Shown: positions 15,913-24,974 of the stretch, piece by piece
Numbering within the stretch: the first letter of the stretch is position 1
How the letters are laid out: each line of letters opens with the position of its first letter
Assembly: GCA_050249615.1 (NCBI GenBank)
Contig: JBFWQE010000010.1
Location: forward strand, 5,290-69,289
From: VFZN01 sp050249615
Lineage (GTDB): Bacteria; Acidobacteriota; Vicinamibacteria; Vicinamibacterales; UBA2999
DNA length: 64,000 nucleotides
Reading direction: 5' to 3'
Notes under the pieces: generated by a model
Told to the model about the DNA's origin: nothing
What the model saw: only the letters and a program-made list of their open reading frames with translations
Database searches by the model: none
Made by a program: the position numbers and the translations under genes

Positions 15913-16404
15913 ATGGCGCAGAGACGAGTGCTGGCGACGGTCGTTGTGACGATGGCGGCGATGGCCTGGGGGGTGGGCGGGGCCGGGGCCCAGTCCATCA
16001 CCGGCGCAGCGGGCCAGACGCCGGCGGAGCGGGAGGTGCGCGCCGCCGAGGAGCAGATGCACAAGGCGTACGCCTCCGGCGACGTGGCGCTGTTCACCAG
16101 CCTGTATGCCGCGGACGGAACGTTCACCTACAGCAGGGGAGCCACGGTCACCAGCCAGCAGCGGATCAAGGACTTCGCGACGCAGGCGAAGGAGCGGCGA
16201 TTCACGGACCTGCGCGACGAAATCGTCTCGATCACGGTGCTGGGCGACGTCGCCCTGGTGCGCTGCATCAGCCGGTACAGCAACCCCGGCGGGGCGCCCG
16301 ACTCGCATCTGACGATTCTGCGCGTGTGGCACAGGCGCGGCGGGCGGTGGCAGGTGGTGGCGTTCCAGTCGACGGCCGTGCGGGCGGCGGGGACAACGCC
16401 GTGA
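15913..16404 (+). CDS. Secreted NTF2/SnoaL-like protein (DUF4440 type)
   Basis: A 163-residue protein with a signal peptide ending near AGAQ (residue 27). The mature part is a small NTF2-like cone: ERE VRAAEEQMHKAYASGD, LYAADGTFTYSRG, DVALVRCISRY and HRRGGRWQVVAFQSTAV. Ketosteroid-isomerase/SnoaL folds include both enzymes and ligand binders, and no catalytic residue is diagnostic here. ATG 15913 is chosen because an aggaggga ribosome site precedes it. It is divergent from the large regulator. Confidence 0.8.
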   Translation: MAQRRVLATVVVTMAAMAWGVGGAGAQSITGAAGQTPAEREVRAAEEQMHKAYASGDVALFTSLYAADGTFTYSRGATVTSQQRIKDFATQAKERRFTDLRDEIVSITVLGDVALVRCISRYSNPGGAPDSHLTILRVWHRRGGRWQVVAFQSTAVRAAGTTP

Positions 16405-16429
16405 CGGGCGTGTCGTGCGCGTGGGCCGG

Positions 16430-16609
16430 GCCGGCGCCGTGTTGGTGGAAGTCGGCGGTGCCGTGCTTCGTGTGGCGACGCTGGCTGATATCATCAAGAG
16501 CAAGCGTGCCGCGCGAATCGTCCCCGCGACCGCGCCGTCCTCGAGGTGCTGGAGACCGCCCTCGAGGAAGCCGCCCAGCCGCCGCGTCCGTCTCGCCGCC
16601 CTCGCTCGC
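16430..16609 (+). pseudogene. Nucleotidyltransferase fragment with a frameshift
   Basis: VATLADIIKSKRAA is typical of the C-terminal part of AbiEii-type or similar nucleotidyltransferases. It is continued one frame over by NRPRDRAVLEVLETALEEAA. One added base near 16535 would rejoin the two frames. The N-terminal catalytic half is missing, so this is a truncated relic directly after the NTF2-like gene. The exact family is uncertain. Confidence 0.55.
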
Positions 16610-16650
16610 GAAAGCCGTCGTGAGCTCGTCGAGCGTGTGCGCCGCTGGCA

Positions 16651-16720
16651 GGCGCGGCCGCCCGGCAAGCGCACCAACTTCCTCCGAAAGCGCGTCGGCT
16701 GGCGGGCGACGGCCCTGTAG
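16651..16720 (+). repeat. 70-bp direct repeat, copy 1 (3' end of a lost gene)
   Basis: This copy encodes RTNFLRKRVGWRATAL and a TAG stop. A second copy at 17719-17788 is about 85% identical by eye, and has CAG in place of the stop. The copies flank the DUF6036 module. Upstream, in the same frame, RLAALARESRRELVERVRRW suggests the tail of a small helical protein. Confidence 0.65.
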
Positions 16721-16729
16721 CATCTGCTG

Positions 16730-16815
16730 ATGAACGGGAGTTCAGACGAAGAGCCACGGACCGGGGAGGTGACGTCCCTGCTCGCCGCCTGGCGGGAAGG
16801 TGATGCGGCCGCCCG
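16730..16815 (+). pseudogene. 5' fragment of an ECF-type sigma factor gene
   Basis: The start codes for MNGSSDEEP then GEVTSLLAAWREGDAAA, which matches the beginning of acidobacterial ECF sigma factors (TSLLAAWRxGDxxA). Resemblance stops after about 28 codons, just where the convergent DUF6036 gene ends. The rest of the sigma gene is not found in the window. This looks like a gene cut by insertion of the toxin-antitoxin-like module. Confidence 0.5.
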
Positions 16816-16832
16816 TTCATCGACCCTCCTGC

Positions 16833-17366
16833 TCAGGCTCCACTGGCAACGAGGCGTTGAAGTCGTTCCTGAATGGCGTGGACCCGTTTGTCGGGTAAGG
16901 GCAGCTGTCCGAGGCGACGGCCCAACACCGTCCGATCGGCCATGCCGGCGCGCAGCAGCTCGCCGACGAACTCGAAGTCTCGCGTCCGTCCAGCCACGAG
17001 TTTCGAGCAGGCGAGGTCGTGCACCTCGAGGCACCATCCCGTGGCGCCCCCGGTGTTGTCGTTGTGGAGGGGAACCACTCGCTTCTCCCAGCCGGCCGGC
17101 AAAATCGCGGTTGTCTCGTCCACCCCATGCGCGTAGTAGCCAAACGTCTGGTGGAACGTCGAAAGCTCGCCGATCGCGCCGTCGATGATGTCGGATTTCT
17201 CAGGGGCGTAGCGAGGGTAGATGTCGGCTTCGATCGAGACGAGCAAGGCACTCGGCGCCTCCGGGAACTGCCCGAGGATGGCCTGGCTGCCGATGACGAC
17301 GAACTCGCGCTCGTTCGTCAGCGCCGACGCCGCCCGCAGGAGGTGCTCAAGCGCCGCGCGGGTCAT
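16833..17366 (-). CDS. DUF6036-family nucleotidyltransferase (toxin-antitoxin-like)
   Basis: A 177-residue protein with a nucleotidyltransferase-like core: FVVIGSQAILGQFP and LLVSIEADIYPRY, where an acidic pair follows the GS motif, then DIIDGAIGELSTFHQTFGYYAHGVD. DUF6036 members are commonly found beside a small partner and are proposed AbiEii-like toxin or antitoxin components. It overlaps its partner gene by 20 bp, so the two are translationally coupled. Function as a nucleotide-transferring toxin is inferred from family and context. Confidence 0.75.
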   Translation of the reverse strand: MTRAALEHLLRAASALTNEREFVVIGSQAILGQFPEAPSALLVSIEADIYPRYAPEKSDIIDGAIGELSTFHQTFGYYAHGVDETTAILPAGWEKRVVPLHNDNTGGATGWCLEVHDLACSKLVAGRTRDFEFVGELLRAGMADRTVLGRRLGQLPLPDKRVHAIQERLQRLVASGA

Positions 17367-17661
17367 AGCGCTGCAGAATCACCCGACGCTCCGCGGGCGT
17401 GAGCACGCCCGCGAAGGGGCTCGACTGCCTCAGCCACGCCGCCCGCTCATCGTCCGCGCGCAGTACCGACAGGAGTTGCGGCAGCGTGGCGGTGTCCAGG
17501 AGCGATTGCCATTCGCGCAGCGGCGCGGAAGGGTTGGTCGACATCCATCGACGCAGGTTCGCGCGGGCCACGTTCAGCAAGTCGGGGTCCGCCTCGAGCC
17601 TCGCGGCCACCGCGTCGTGCAGCGCCCGGCTGCGCTGATCGATCCACTGGTGGTGTCGCAC
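17347..17661 (-). CDS. Partner protein of the DUF6036 nucleotidyltransferase
   Basis: A 104-residue protein starting with GTG 17661 (VRHHQWIDQRSRALHDAVA). It contains LLNVARANLRRW and ends SPFAGVLTPAERRVILQRYD, a pattern seen in partners of DUF6036 genes. No membrane segment is present. A TATACT box six bases before the GTG implies a leaderless transcript, which supports this start over upstream in-frame codons. It is the likely antitoxin of the pair because it comes first and is small; that is inferred. Confidence 0.7.
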   Translation of the reverse strand: MRHHQWIDQRSRALHDAVAARLEADPDLLNVARANLRRWMSTNPSAPLREWQSLLDTATLPQLLSVLRADDERAAWLRQSSPFAGVLTPAERRVILQRYDPRGA

Positions 17662-17667
17662 GCGTCG

Positions 17668-17673
17668 AGTATA
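17668..17673 (-). promoter_or_regulatory. -10 box (TATACT) of the DUF6036 module
   Basis: TATACT on the minus strand ends six bases before the GTG at 17661. No ribosome site lies between. A -35 match is not evident. Confidence 0.4.
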
Positions 17674-17718
17674 GACTGCCGCCTCCGGCGATACCATCGT
17701 CAGGCCACGACCGGCGGC

Positions 17719-17788
17719 GCCGCGCTCGCCCGCCAGGCGCACCAACTTCCTTCGAAAGCGCATCGGCCGACGGGCGACGGCCCTGCAG
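17719..17788 (+). repeat. 70-bp direct repeat, copy 2
   Basis: This copy encodes RTNFLRKRIGRRATAL without the stop codon found in copy 1 (16651-16720). It ends 22 bp before the HepT stop. Together the copies bracket the DUF6036 module. Confidence 0.65.
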
Positions 17789-17809
17789 GGCACGCCCCCT
17801 CGTGTGCGC

Positions 17810-18232
17810 CTACTCAGCCACGCGCGAGATCGCTCCGACAAAGGCCCGCAGGCCTGCCGGGCCGTCGACGGCGGCGCGGTAGACGCGCGCCATGTCGAGG
17901 TTCTCGTAGGCGTGGGCCACGACATTGCGGAACCCGGCGGCACGTACCAGCCGGCTGGCCAGGCCTTCGTCGATCACGCCGTGCGCCTGCAGCCGACGGA
18001 ACGCCTCTGCATAACTCTGGGGTGTGCCCGCGCCGAGAGTGACGCAGGTTGAGACGGCCAGATCGATGACGATCTGCGTGGCCTGCCACAGATGCAGGAC
18101 CACGGCATCGGACGCGTCGCTCGACGCCTGGAAATCGTCCTTGCGTGCCGGGTGGCGGTCGCGCACCCGTGCGAGGTGACGCTCGAGGGCGGCCGCACGC
18201 TCGGCCAGGACGGGTCGGTCGACGGGGCTCAC
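17810..18232 (-). CDS. hepT: HepT-like ribonuclease toxin (HEPN)
   Basis: A 140-residue HEPN protein. The RNase motif R-x4-H-x-Y is intact: R102, H107, Y109 in FRNVVAHAYENLD. I take the GTG at 18232, which overlaps the TGA of the upstream nucleotidyltransferase frame (GTGA). The reading frame stays open upstream and contains a stretch resembling the missing C-terminus of MntA, see the next gene. HepT toxins are neutralised by MntA-catalysed nucleotide transfer to the Tyr of this motif. Confidence 0.8.
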   Translation of the reverse strand: MSPVDRPVLAERAAALERHLARVRDRHPARKDDFQASSDASDAVVLHLWQATQIVIDLAVSTCVTLGAGTPQSYAEAFRRLQAHGVIDEGLASRLVRAAGFRNVVAHAYENLDMARVYRAAVDGPAGLRAFVGAISRVAE

Positions 18233-18615
18233 CGTTCCACCCTGTGCACCCCTCTCGTACGCCGGCTCGAGCACGGGCGCGAGATCGCACCAGGTGTCCA
18301 CGGCGGCGAGCTGGAATCGCTCGAATGCGCCTCGTTCGCACTCGACGATCGCCACGCCGTCCCGCGCGACGCGAAAGCCAAGAGGGCGCCGGCGCGATCG
18401 AGATCGACGAGGTCGATCCGGTCGGCTCTCAAATGGTCGGCGAGCCTGGCGAGCAGGGCGTCGGGATCGAAACCGGCGTCGCCACGATACGCGAAGTCCC
18501 AGTCCGAGCCGGCGTGCGCATCGCCCCGCGCACGCGAGCCATGCAGCACCAGCAACAGCAGACCCGGAACGTCCGCCGCCTCCGCGCGCAGAAGCCGCTC
18601 GCCTGGCCCACCCAC
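18229..18615 (-). CDS. mntA: MntA-like nucleotidyltransferase antitoxin, apparently frameshifted
   Basis: The first 85 residues are a minimal nucleotidyltransferase: GSRARGDAHAGSDWDF gives the GS-x10-D-x-D motif (G26, S27, D38, D40), followed by DLVDLDRAGALLAF. After that the frame turns into Ser/Arg-rich sequence unlike the family. The expected continuation, FRVARDGVAIVECERGAFER, lies in the other frame that leads into HepT. Adding one G near 18379 rejoins them. So either MntA is broken, or a sequencing error hides an MntA-HepT arrangement. The catalytic part is intact. Confidence 0.65.
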   Translation of the reverse strand: MGGPGERLLRAEAADVPGLLLLVLHGSRARGDAHAGSDWDFAYRGDAGFDPDALLARLADHLRADRIDLVDLDRAGALLAFASRGTAWRSSSANEAHSSDSSSPPWTPGAISRPCSSRRTRGVHRVER

Positions 18616-18641
18616 GGGTCGGAGCGGCCGGAGAAGGCGTC

Positions 18642-19199
18642 ATGCGTGGACGAACGGCACTGTCGGTGACGATGATGGCGGGCGCGGTGGGTACCTGGGT
18701 GGTGGTCTCGCCGCCGTTGTCGGCCGCGCCCAAGCCGGCGGGCGTCACCGTCTCGAACATGCGGATCGACGCGGATCCCGCGTTCCACATCCGGCCCGAT
18801 GCCTGGCTCGTCGATGGCTCGGGCGCGTTCGTCGATACGCCCTACCTCGACTACCGAACCCCCGGCAGGGATGCCTGCGTGCAGGGCGAGATCTACACGA
18901 CCGGTCTGGCCTCGCTCGTCCTGAACCGGAGGATGCCGGACGGCAGCAAGTGCGCCGACAATGCCGACAGCCCGCCGTCGGCGCGGTCGCCGCGCGCGTT
19001 CCGCATTCGCTTCGACAGCTTAGAGGCCTGTGCGCTCGTGACCGGGGTCGCGAGCGCCAGCTGCGAGCACCTGACGCCAGCAGGCTCGCCGCATGTCCGA
19101 GGCGAAACGGTTTTCAAGAACAAGGTGTCGAAGACGGCGTTCACGTTCTACTACATCACCCAGGACGCGAACGGTGCGTGCTCCACCAGTACCGGCTGA
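18642..19199 (+). CDS. Secreted protein of unknown function, C-terminus displaced by a frameshift
   Basis: A 185-residue frame with an N-terminal signal peptide (cleavage near SAAP, residue 30). The mature part, from VSNMRIDADPAFHIRPD, contains paired cysteines in GRDACVQGEI and GSKCADNAD and again in EACALV and SCEHLTP, which suggests an exported disulfide-bonded fold. The frame ends ACSTSTG, but sequence continuing the fold (QYRLTTDTSAPIVGS to LSFRITPIA) runs to 19357 one frame over. One extra G near 19175 restores a 238-residue protein. I do not recognise the family. Confidence 0.6.
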   Translation: MRGRTALSVTMMAGAVGTWVVVSPPLSAAPKPAGVTVSNMRIDADPAFHIRPDAWLVDGSGAFVDTPYLDYRTPGRDACVQGEIYTTGLASLVLNRRMPDGSKCADNADSPPSARSPRAFRIRFDSLEACALVTGVASASCEHLTPAGSPHVRGETVFKNKVSKTAFTFYYITQDANGACSTSTG

Positions 19200-19463
19200 C
19201 AACGGATACCAGCGCGCCGATCGTGGGTTCCACGAACAGCAAGACGGTGGCGTACGGCGGAACCGCGACACTGGCGCAGCACCAGGGCAACCCGGGCGGC
19301 TACGTTCCGCTCGTCTACGGCATTCCGCTGTCGTTCCGCATCACCCCGATCGCGTGACGGTGCAGCAGTAAGGTTCAGTGCGGGAGCGCTCGATCCTCGT
19401 GGCGTCACGCGGGTCCCAGGGTCTGGTGGACCAGCGCGTTGACCTCGCCGTACGCCAGCTGCA

Positions 19464-20141
19464 TCAGGCGCCGGGCCCGCGCCATCTTCCCGTGTGCTCC
19501 AGGGCCATGGCGAGTGCCGCCTGCGTCTCGAGCACGCGCCTGAGCGAGGCGGCGTCGACGCCCGTCCACGGCTCGGGGCGCAGCACTTGCAGGGACTGTC
19601 CCTGCACCCACACCGGGCCGGTCACCCCCGGCACATCGAAGAGGGCGGTCACGGCGGCGCGCGTCGCGGAGTCCAGCCAGCCGTCGCGCACGGGCACGCC
19701 GTCCTGGCGCACGCGAAAACGCGCGTCGAACGTCGCATCGCCAGTTGTGAGGTCGGAGGAGCGCCGGGCCGCCGTGGACAGCGTGGCGATGTCGACCTGG
19801 TGCAGCTCCCAGCGGCTGCCGGCGAGCGGAGTCGACGTGATCAGCAGGTGACCGATGGGACCGCGGTAGCTGTTGCTGGCCCGACTGAAGGCGCGGGAAT
19901 GCCACTCGCGGCGCACCTCGAAGCGGCGGCCGGCCACCTCCATCGGGAACGTGGCGGTCACCCAGTCGATCGGCGTGATGGCGGCGCCGGCCCGCTCGGC
20001 CAGGCGATCGAAGGCGAGGCGGGCCCGCCGCCGGCGAATCGGCGACTCCGCCGCGGCCGCCAGCATGGCGACCGCCAGGATCGGAACCAGGATCTGCGCC
20101 CACACCGGGGCGGCTCGGAAGGCGTCGATGACCTCGGTCAC
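19464..20141 (-). CDS. Membrane-anchored hypothetical protein, probable frameshift near its end
   Basis: A 225-residue protein with one N-terminal membrane helix (ILVPILAVAMLAAAA) and a soluble domain that I cannot assign to a family. The frame ends EHTGRWRGPGA at 19464. One base further the other frame gives MARARRLMQLAYGEVN up to a stop at 19405, which looks like a proper amphipathic C-terminus. A lost G in the run near 19492 would explain this. It is the last gene of a minus-strand series. Confidence 0.6.
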   Translation of the reverse strand: MTEVIDAFRAAPVWAQILVPILAVAMLAAAAESPIRRRRARLAFDRLAERAGAAITPIDWVTATFPMEVAGRRFEVRREWHSRAFSRASNSYRGPIGHLLITSTPLAGSRWELHQVDIATLSTAARRSSDLTTGDATFDARFRVRQDGVPVRDGWLDSATRAAVTALFDVPGVTGPVWVQGQSLQVLRPEPWTGVDAASLRRVLETQAALAMALEHTGRWRGPGA

Positions 20142-20192
20142 GGCGTTGCATTATGCGCCAGGCGCGTCTGATTCGTGCCCGTGGGGCGGTGC

Positions 20193-20750
20193 CTACCCGC
20201 CGCCCTGCCAGCGTTTGATCGCGTCCAGCGGGTAGACGAGCATGATGACGTTCAGCGTGAGGTTGTCGCGGATCGCGAGCGCCACGAAGATCTCCATCGC
20301 CACCGTGAGGCCGAGGCTGAGGGCGATGGGCGCGGCGCTGGCCAGCCAGAATCCGGCGGCCATCGCCCCGATGTCCGCCACGGAGTTCAGCACGCTGTCG
20401 CCGTAGTAGTCCAGCGCGATGGTGGCCTCGCGGTAGCGGTTGATCACCATCGGCGTGTTCTCGATCACCTCCCACGCCGCCTCGAGCACCATGGCCATGA
20501 CGAAGCGCGTGTGTACAGGGAGCCCGCGGGCCACGAGCCAGAACAGCCCGAAGAACGCGAAGCCGTGAATGACGTGCGAGGGCGTGTACCAGTCGCTCAG
20601 GTGCTGCGAGTTCTCCGAGCTCATCACCACGCCGTGCCACGCCTTCACGTAGCCGCACGTGCAGATCGGCTCGCGGCCCATCGCCAGCAGGATGCCAGCC
20701 GCGACCACGACAATGCCCGCGGACACGAGGAAAGCGGTGCGGCGCGTCAT
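20193..20750 (-). CDS. DUF2585 (UPF0314-like) membrane protein
   Basis: A 185-residue protein with about four or five membrane helices. SEN SQHLSDWYTPSHVIHGF, EAAWEVIENTPMVINRYR and YYGDSVLNSVADIGAM are the conserved blocks of DUF2585. Several conserved His/Asp/Glu near the membrane face could bind a metal, but no function is known. It follows the dipeptidase gene across a decamer array and precedes a membrane-anchored protein on the same strand. Confidence 0.85.
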   Translation of the reverse strand: MTRRTAFLVSAGIVVVAAGILLAMGREPICTCGYVKAWHGVVMSSENSQHLSDWYTPSHVIHGFAFFGLFWLVARGLPVHTRFVMAMVLEAAWEVIENTPMVINRYREATIALDYYGDSVLNSVADIGAMAAGFWLASAAPIALSLGLTVAMEIFVALAIRDNLTLNVIMLVYPLDAIKRWQGGG

Positions 20751-20761
20751 TCAGCCCTCAC

Positions 20762-20831
20762 GCGCACCTGCCCGCACCTGCCCGCACCTGTTCGCACCCG
20801 TCGCACCTGTTCGCACCCGCCCGCACCCGGG
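20762..20831. repeat. Decamer tandem array (cgcacctgcc / cgcacctgtt)
   Basis: Seven units fill nearly all the space between the dipeptidase stop (20834) and the DUF2585 start (20750). This is the reverse complement of the arrays at 11351 and 52211. Confidence 0.85.
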
Positions 20832-20833
20832 TG

Positions 20834-22096
20834 TCACTTATCCAGTTCCTCGATGGTCGCCGTGGACGGGGCGCGCGTCTTCTGCAGCCGCGCCGCCACC
20901 TGCTCGGCCTGCCGCCACGCGCGCAGGACGTTCAGGCCCAGGATCTTCTTGATCTCCTCGTCCTTGTAGCCGCGGCTCAGGAGCTCGACGGTCAGATTCG
21001 GGTACGTCGAGACGTCCTCGAGGCCCTGCACGACGCTGGTGATGCCGTCGAAGTCGCCGCCGAGCCCGATGTGATCGATGCCCGCCACCTTGCGGATGTG
21101 ATCGATGTGATCGGCCACCTGCTTCACCGTGGCGCGCGGCTCCGGGTTCTCGACGGTCCATCGCTCGATGCCGGCGTTCACGTAGGCTTCGCTGCTCGGG
21201 TACTGCGCGCGCAGGAGCTGGAGCTGCGCCGAGCGCTTCAGCCCCCAGTCCGCCACCTCCTGTGAGATGAAGCCGGGCACGAAGGTCACCATCACCACGC
21301 CGCCGTTCTTCGGCAGCATCGCCAGCACATCGTCCGGGACGTTCCTGGGGACGTTGCACAGCGCGCGGGCGGAGGAGTGCGAGAAGATGATCGGCGCCTC
21401 GCTGACGGCGAGCGCGTCCTTCATGGTGTCGGGCGACACGTGGCTCAGGTCCACGAGCATGCCCAGGCGGTTCATCTCGCGCACGACTTCCTCGCCGAAC
21501 TTCGAGAGGCCGTTGTGCTTCGGCTGGTCGGTCGCCGAGTCCACCCATGGCACGTTGGCGGAGTGGGCGAGCGTCATGTAGCGCGCGCCGAGCGCGTACA
21601 TCTGGCGAAGCGTGGCCATCGAGCTGTCGATGGAGTGACCGCCCTCCATGCCGATCATCGACCCGATGCGCCCGGCCTTGAAGGCCCGCTCCGCCTGGTC
21701 GGCGGTCAGTGCCAGCTCGAATGTCTCGGGCCAGCGCTTCGTCATCCGGTGGACGATGTCGATCTGCTCGAGCGTGGCGCGGACGGCTTCCTTCCCCTGC
21801 ATCTCGGACGGCACGTAGACGGACCAGAACTGCGCGCCCACGCCGCCTCGCCGCAGGCGGGGAATGTCGGTCATCAGCGAAGGCACCGGCTCGGTGATGT
21901 CGGCCTTGTTGAAGTCGCCGCCGACGTGCCGCTCGCGAAGCGCCCACGGGTAGTCGTTGTGCCCGTCGATGAGCGGCACCTGCTTGTGCAGCGCCCGCGC
22001 GCGGGCCATCAGGTCGGATTGCGCTGCGACCGGCAGCACGGCCACCGCCGCGACCGTCAGCCAGAGCGCCCAGGGAATAAAGCGATGGAGTGGCAT
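20834..22096 (-). CDS. Secreted membrane-dipeptidase-family peptidase (M19)
   Basis: A 420-residue protein with a signal peptide (cleavage after PVAAQ). M19 dipeptidases use two zinc ions: H47 and D49 in DGHNDYPW begin the site, with Glu in GMEGGHSID, His in IFSHSSARA and the LGGDFDG end. They hydrolyse dipeptides including those of D-amino acids. ATG 22096 is chosen because the signal peptide starts there; the in-frame codon 20 residues earlier lies in a tandem array. The 5' leader on this strand is a G-rich heptamer array. It follows the LytTR regulator by about 70 bp and could be co-transcribed. Confidence 0.9.
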   Translation of the reverse strand: MPLHRFIPWALWLTVAAVAVLPVAAQSDLMARARALHKQVPLIDGHNDYPWALRERHVGGDFNKADITEPVPSLMTDIPRLRRGGVGAQFWSVYVPSEMQGKEAVRATLEQIDIVHRMTKRWPETFELALTADQAERAFKAGRIGSMIGMEGGHSIDSSMATLRQMYALGARYMTLAHSANVPWVDSATDQPKHNGLSKFGEEVVREMNRLGMLVDLSHVSPDTMKDALAVSEAPIIFSHSSARALCNVPRNVPDDVLAMLPKNGGVVMVTFVPGFISQEVADWGLKRSAQLQLLRAQYPSSEAYVNAGIERWTVENPEPRATVKQVADHIDHIRKVAGIDHIGLGGDFDGITSVVQGLEDVSTYPNLTVELLSRGYKDEEIKKILGLNVLRAWRQAEQVAARLQKTRAPSTATIEELDK

Positions 22097-22113
22097 CCGC
22101 ACATTAAACCACG

Positions 22114-22166
22114 CCCCCAAGCCCCAAGCCCCAAGCCCCAAGCCCCAAGCCCTCAAGACCCCAAGA
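22114..22166. repeat. Heptamer array with G-quadruplex potential in the dipeptidase leader
   Basis: Runs of four to five C alternate with aag on the plus strand, that is GGGG-CTT repeated on the dipeptidase sense strand. There are at least five G4 runs in 33 bp. The array fills the space between the LytTR stop and the dipeptidase start. The same heptamer occurs at 54225-54269. Confidence 0.9.
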
Positions 22167-22167
22167 C

Positions 22168-22938
<771 letters not shown>

Positions 22939-24908
22939 GAGCGTGTTCGTCCAGGGTGTTGGCAGCGCCGAGGGGCAGCCGCAGTTCCGCGATGGTGGCG
23001 CCCGTGGCATCACGCCCGAGTGTCAGGGCAGCCGCGGGCCCGTAGTGGCCCACGAGCCGGCGCTCCACGTTGTCGAGCCCGAGGTGCTCGCCTCCTTCCC
23101 GCTCGCCAGCCAGCGGCGCGCCCGTGTTCCGCACCGCGATGCGCAGCACCCGCCCCGCTGGCCCGGGCTCGTCGCGGGCGACGAGCTCCACGTCACCCCC
23201 GCCGGCGCTGGGTGCCACGCCGTGCTTGATGGCGTTCTCCACGAGCGGTTGCACGACCAGCGCGGGAATCGGCGCAGTGCGCAGCGCCTCCGGCACGTCG
23301 ATGCGCACGCGCAGCCGCTCCTCGAAGCGCTCGCGCTCGATATCCAGGTAGTGCTCCACGAGTTCCAGCTCGCGCCCGAGCGTCGTGAACTCGCCTTCCG
23401 GCCGCAGCACGCCGCGCAGCAGCGCCGTCAGGCGCATCAGTGTGCGCAGGGCGCGCGGCGGCGCCGTCTCGATCAGGTACCCAATCGTCGTCAGCGCGTT
23501 GAAGAGGAAGTGCGGGTTGATCTGCGCGCGCAGCGCACGGAGTTCCGCCTCCGCCGCCAGCGTCTGCATCTCCTCCTCGCGCAGCTCCGTTTCGTAGCGC
23601 TCGAGCCGCAGGCGGATGGCATCCACCCTTCGCGCCGCGAGGCCGACAGCCGCGTCGAGCAGCGCCTCATCGTCCGAGAGGAGTCGCCGGCCTCCGGTCA
23701 GTTCGCCCACGTGAACGACGGGATGGGGCGCCTCGGTGGTGGGCACGACCGTCGTACGGAGCGCCGGGGCATCGGCCCCGGCGGGGGACATCGGCCCCGT
23801 CCCGGTGGATGTGTTCGGCTCCTCGCTCCACCACACCCGCCGTGCGTTCAGGGCACCGGCGAGGCGCGCGCAGACCACGTCCATGACGCCCGCGACAGAC
23901 GCCTCTTCCTCGACGTCGCGCGCGAGGGTCTGCCGCAGCACCGTGTAGTTCACCCGCCCGAGCAGCACCGCGTCCACGAAGCGCACGACGGATCGCCGGA
24001 CCAGCGGGGCGACCAGGGCCGTTGCCACCCACAGGGCCAGCGTGAGCCCCACGGCAGCCGGGCCGGCCGGGGCCGCCGACACGGCCGAGTAGCCCGCGAC
24101 GGCAATGCCGACGAGGGCGAGCAGCGTCAGGGCCTGCTTGAGGAAGAGGTCGCCGAGCGCGAAGCGGTAGTCCTGGTAGAGGATGGCAAACGCCAGGGGG
24201 ATAGCCGCATGGTGGCCGACGAGCTGCATCCACCAGCTGTCGGCGCCCGTGTGGAAGCTGCCGAGGTGCGTGGCCGACACGGCGACCAGCGCCAGCGCCA
24301 GGATCCACAGCGCACGCCGGCCGTTCGGCTGGGATCGCGTGAGCAAGGCCAGCGGCAGGACGAGGAGGCCGAACGAGATGGTGAGCACCTGAAAGGCGAG
24401 CGTGGACGGCGCCGGGTCGCTCGAGACGATGGTCCTCGCGTGAAGGATGGCAGCCACGAGGCTGAGCGCGTAGGCTGCGAGGACGACGAAACGGCCGTGG
24501 CGGACGTCCCGCGCGACCGAGTGCACGACCACGGCCGCGAGGAAGCCCAGGGCCGGGAACGACACGGCCGACAGGCCCACGGAGTCGGCCGCGAGTCCCA
24601 GCCGGGGCAGGGCATAGGACGACAGCTCGCCAAGGTTCCATGCGAGGCCCAGAAGGGCCGTGGCCAGGGGCACCCAGTCCTTGCGCCCTGTCTGGTCCCG
24701 ACCGCGCGCGCCGCCGCGGAGGACCAGCACCAGCAGCATGGCGTACAGCGCCGTGCCGGTGACGAAGCCCACCAGGTTGAAGACGTCGGCCGCGTTGGCA
24801 GCGGTCACATCACGATTCTAGTCACGCCGGGGCCGTCACGCTCGGAGACGAGCCACAGGTGGCCCGCGCTGGCCGGCCAGTGGTCGCGAATGGCCGATGG
24901 GCGGGGGG

Positions 24909-24914
24909 TATAAT
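24909..24914 (+). promoter_or_regulatory. -10 box of the M20 peptidase transcript
   Basis: Consensus tataat, 60 bp before the GTG start. The leader between them is a 15-16 bp tandem array ending in a cggagg ribosome site. Confidence 0.45.
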
Positions 24915-24920
24915 CCCGCG

Positions 24921-24972
24921 GGTTCGAAGCACGGTGGTTCGAAGCACGGCGGGTTCAAGGCACGGAGGTTCA
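24921..24972 (+). repeat. Tandem array of ggttcgaagcacggt units in the M20 leader
   Basis: About three and a half units of 15-16 bp. The last unit provides the ribosome site (cggagg). Related units occur at 26641-26673 and, inverted, at 44062-44096. Confidence 0.8.
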
Positions 24973-24974
24973 TC

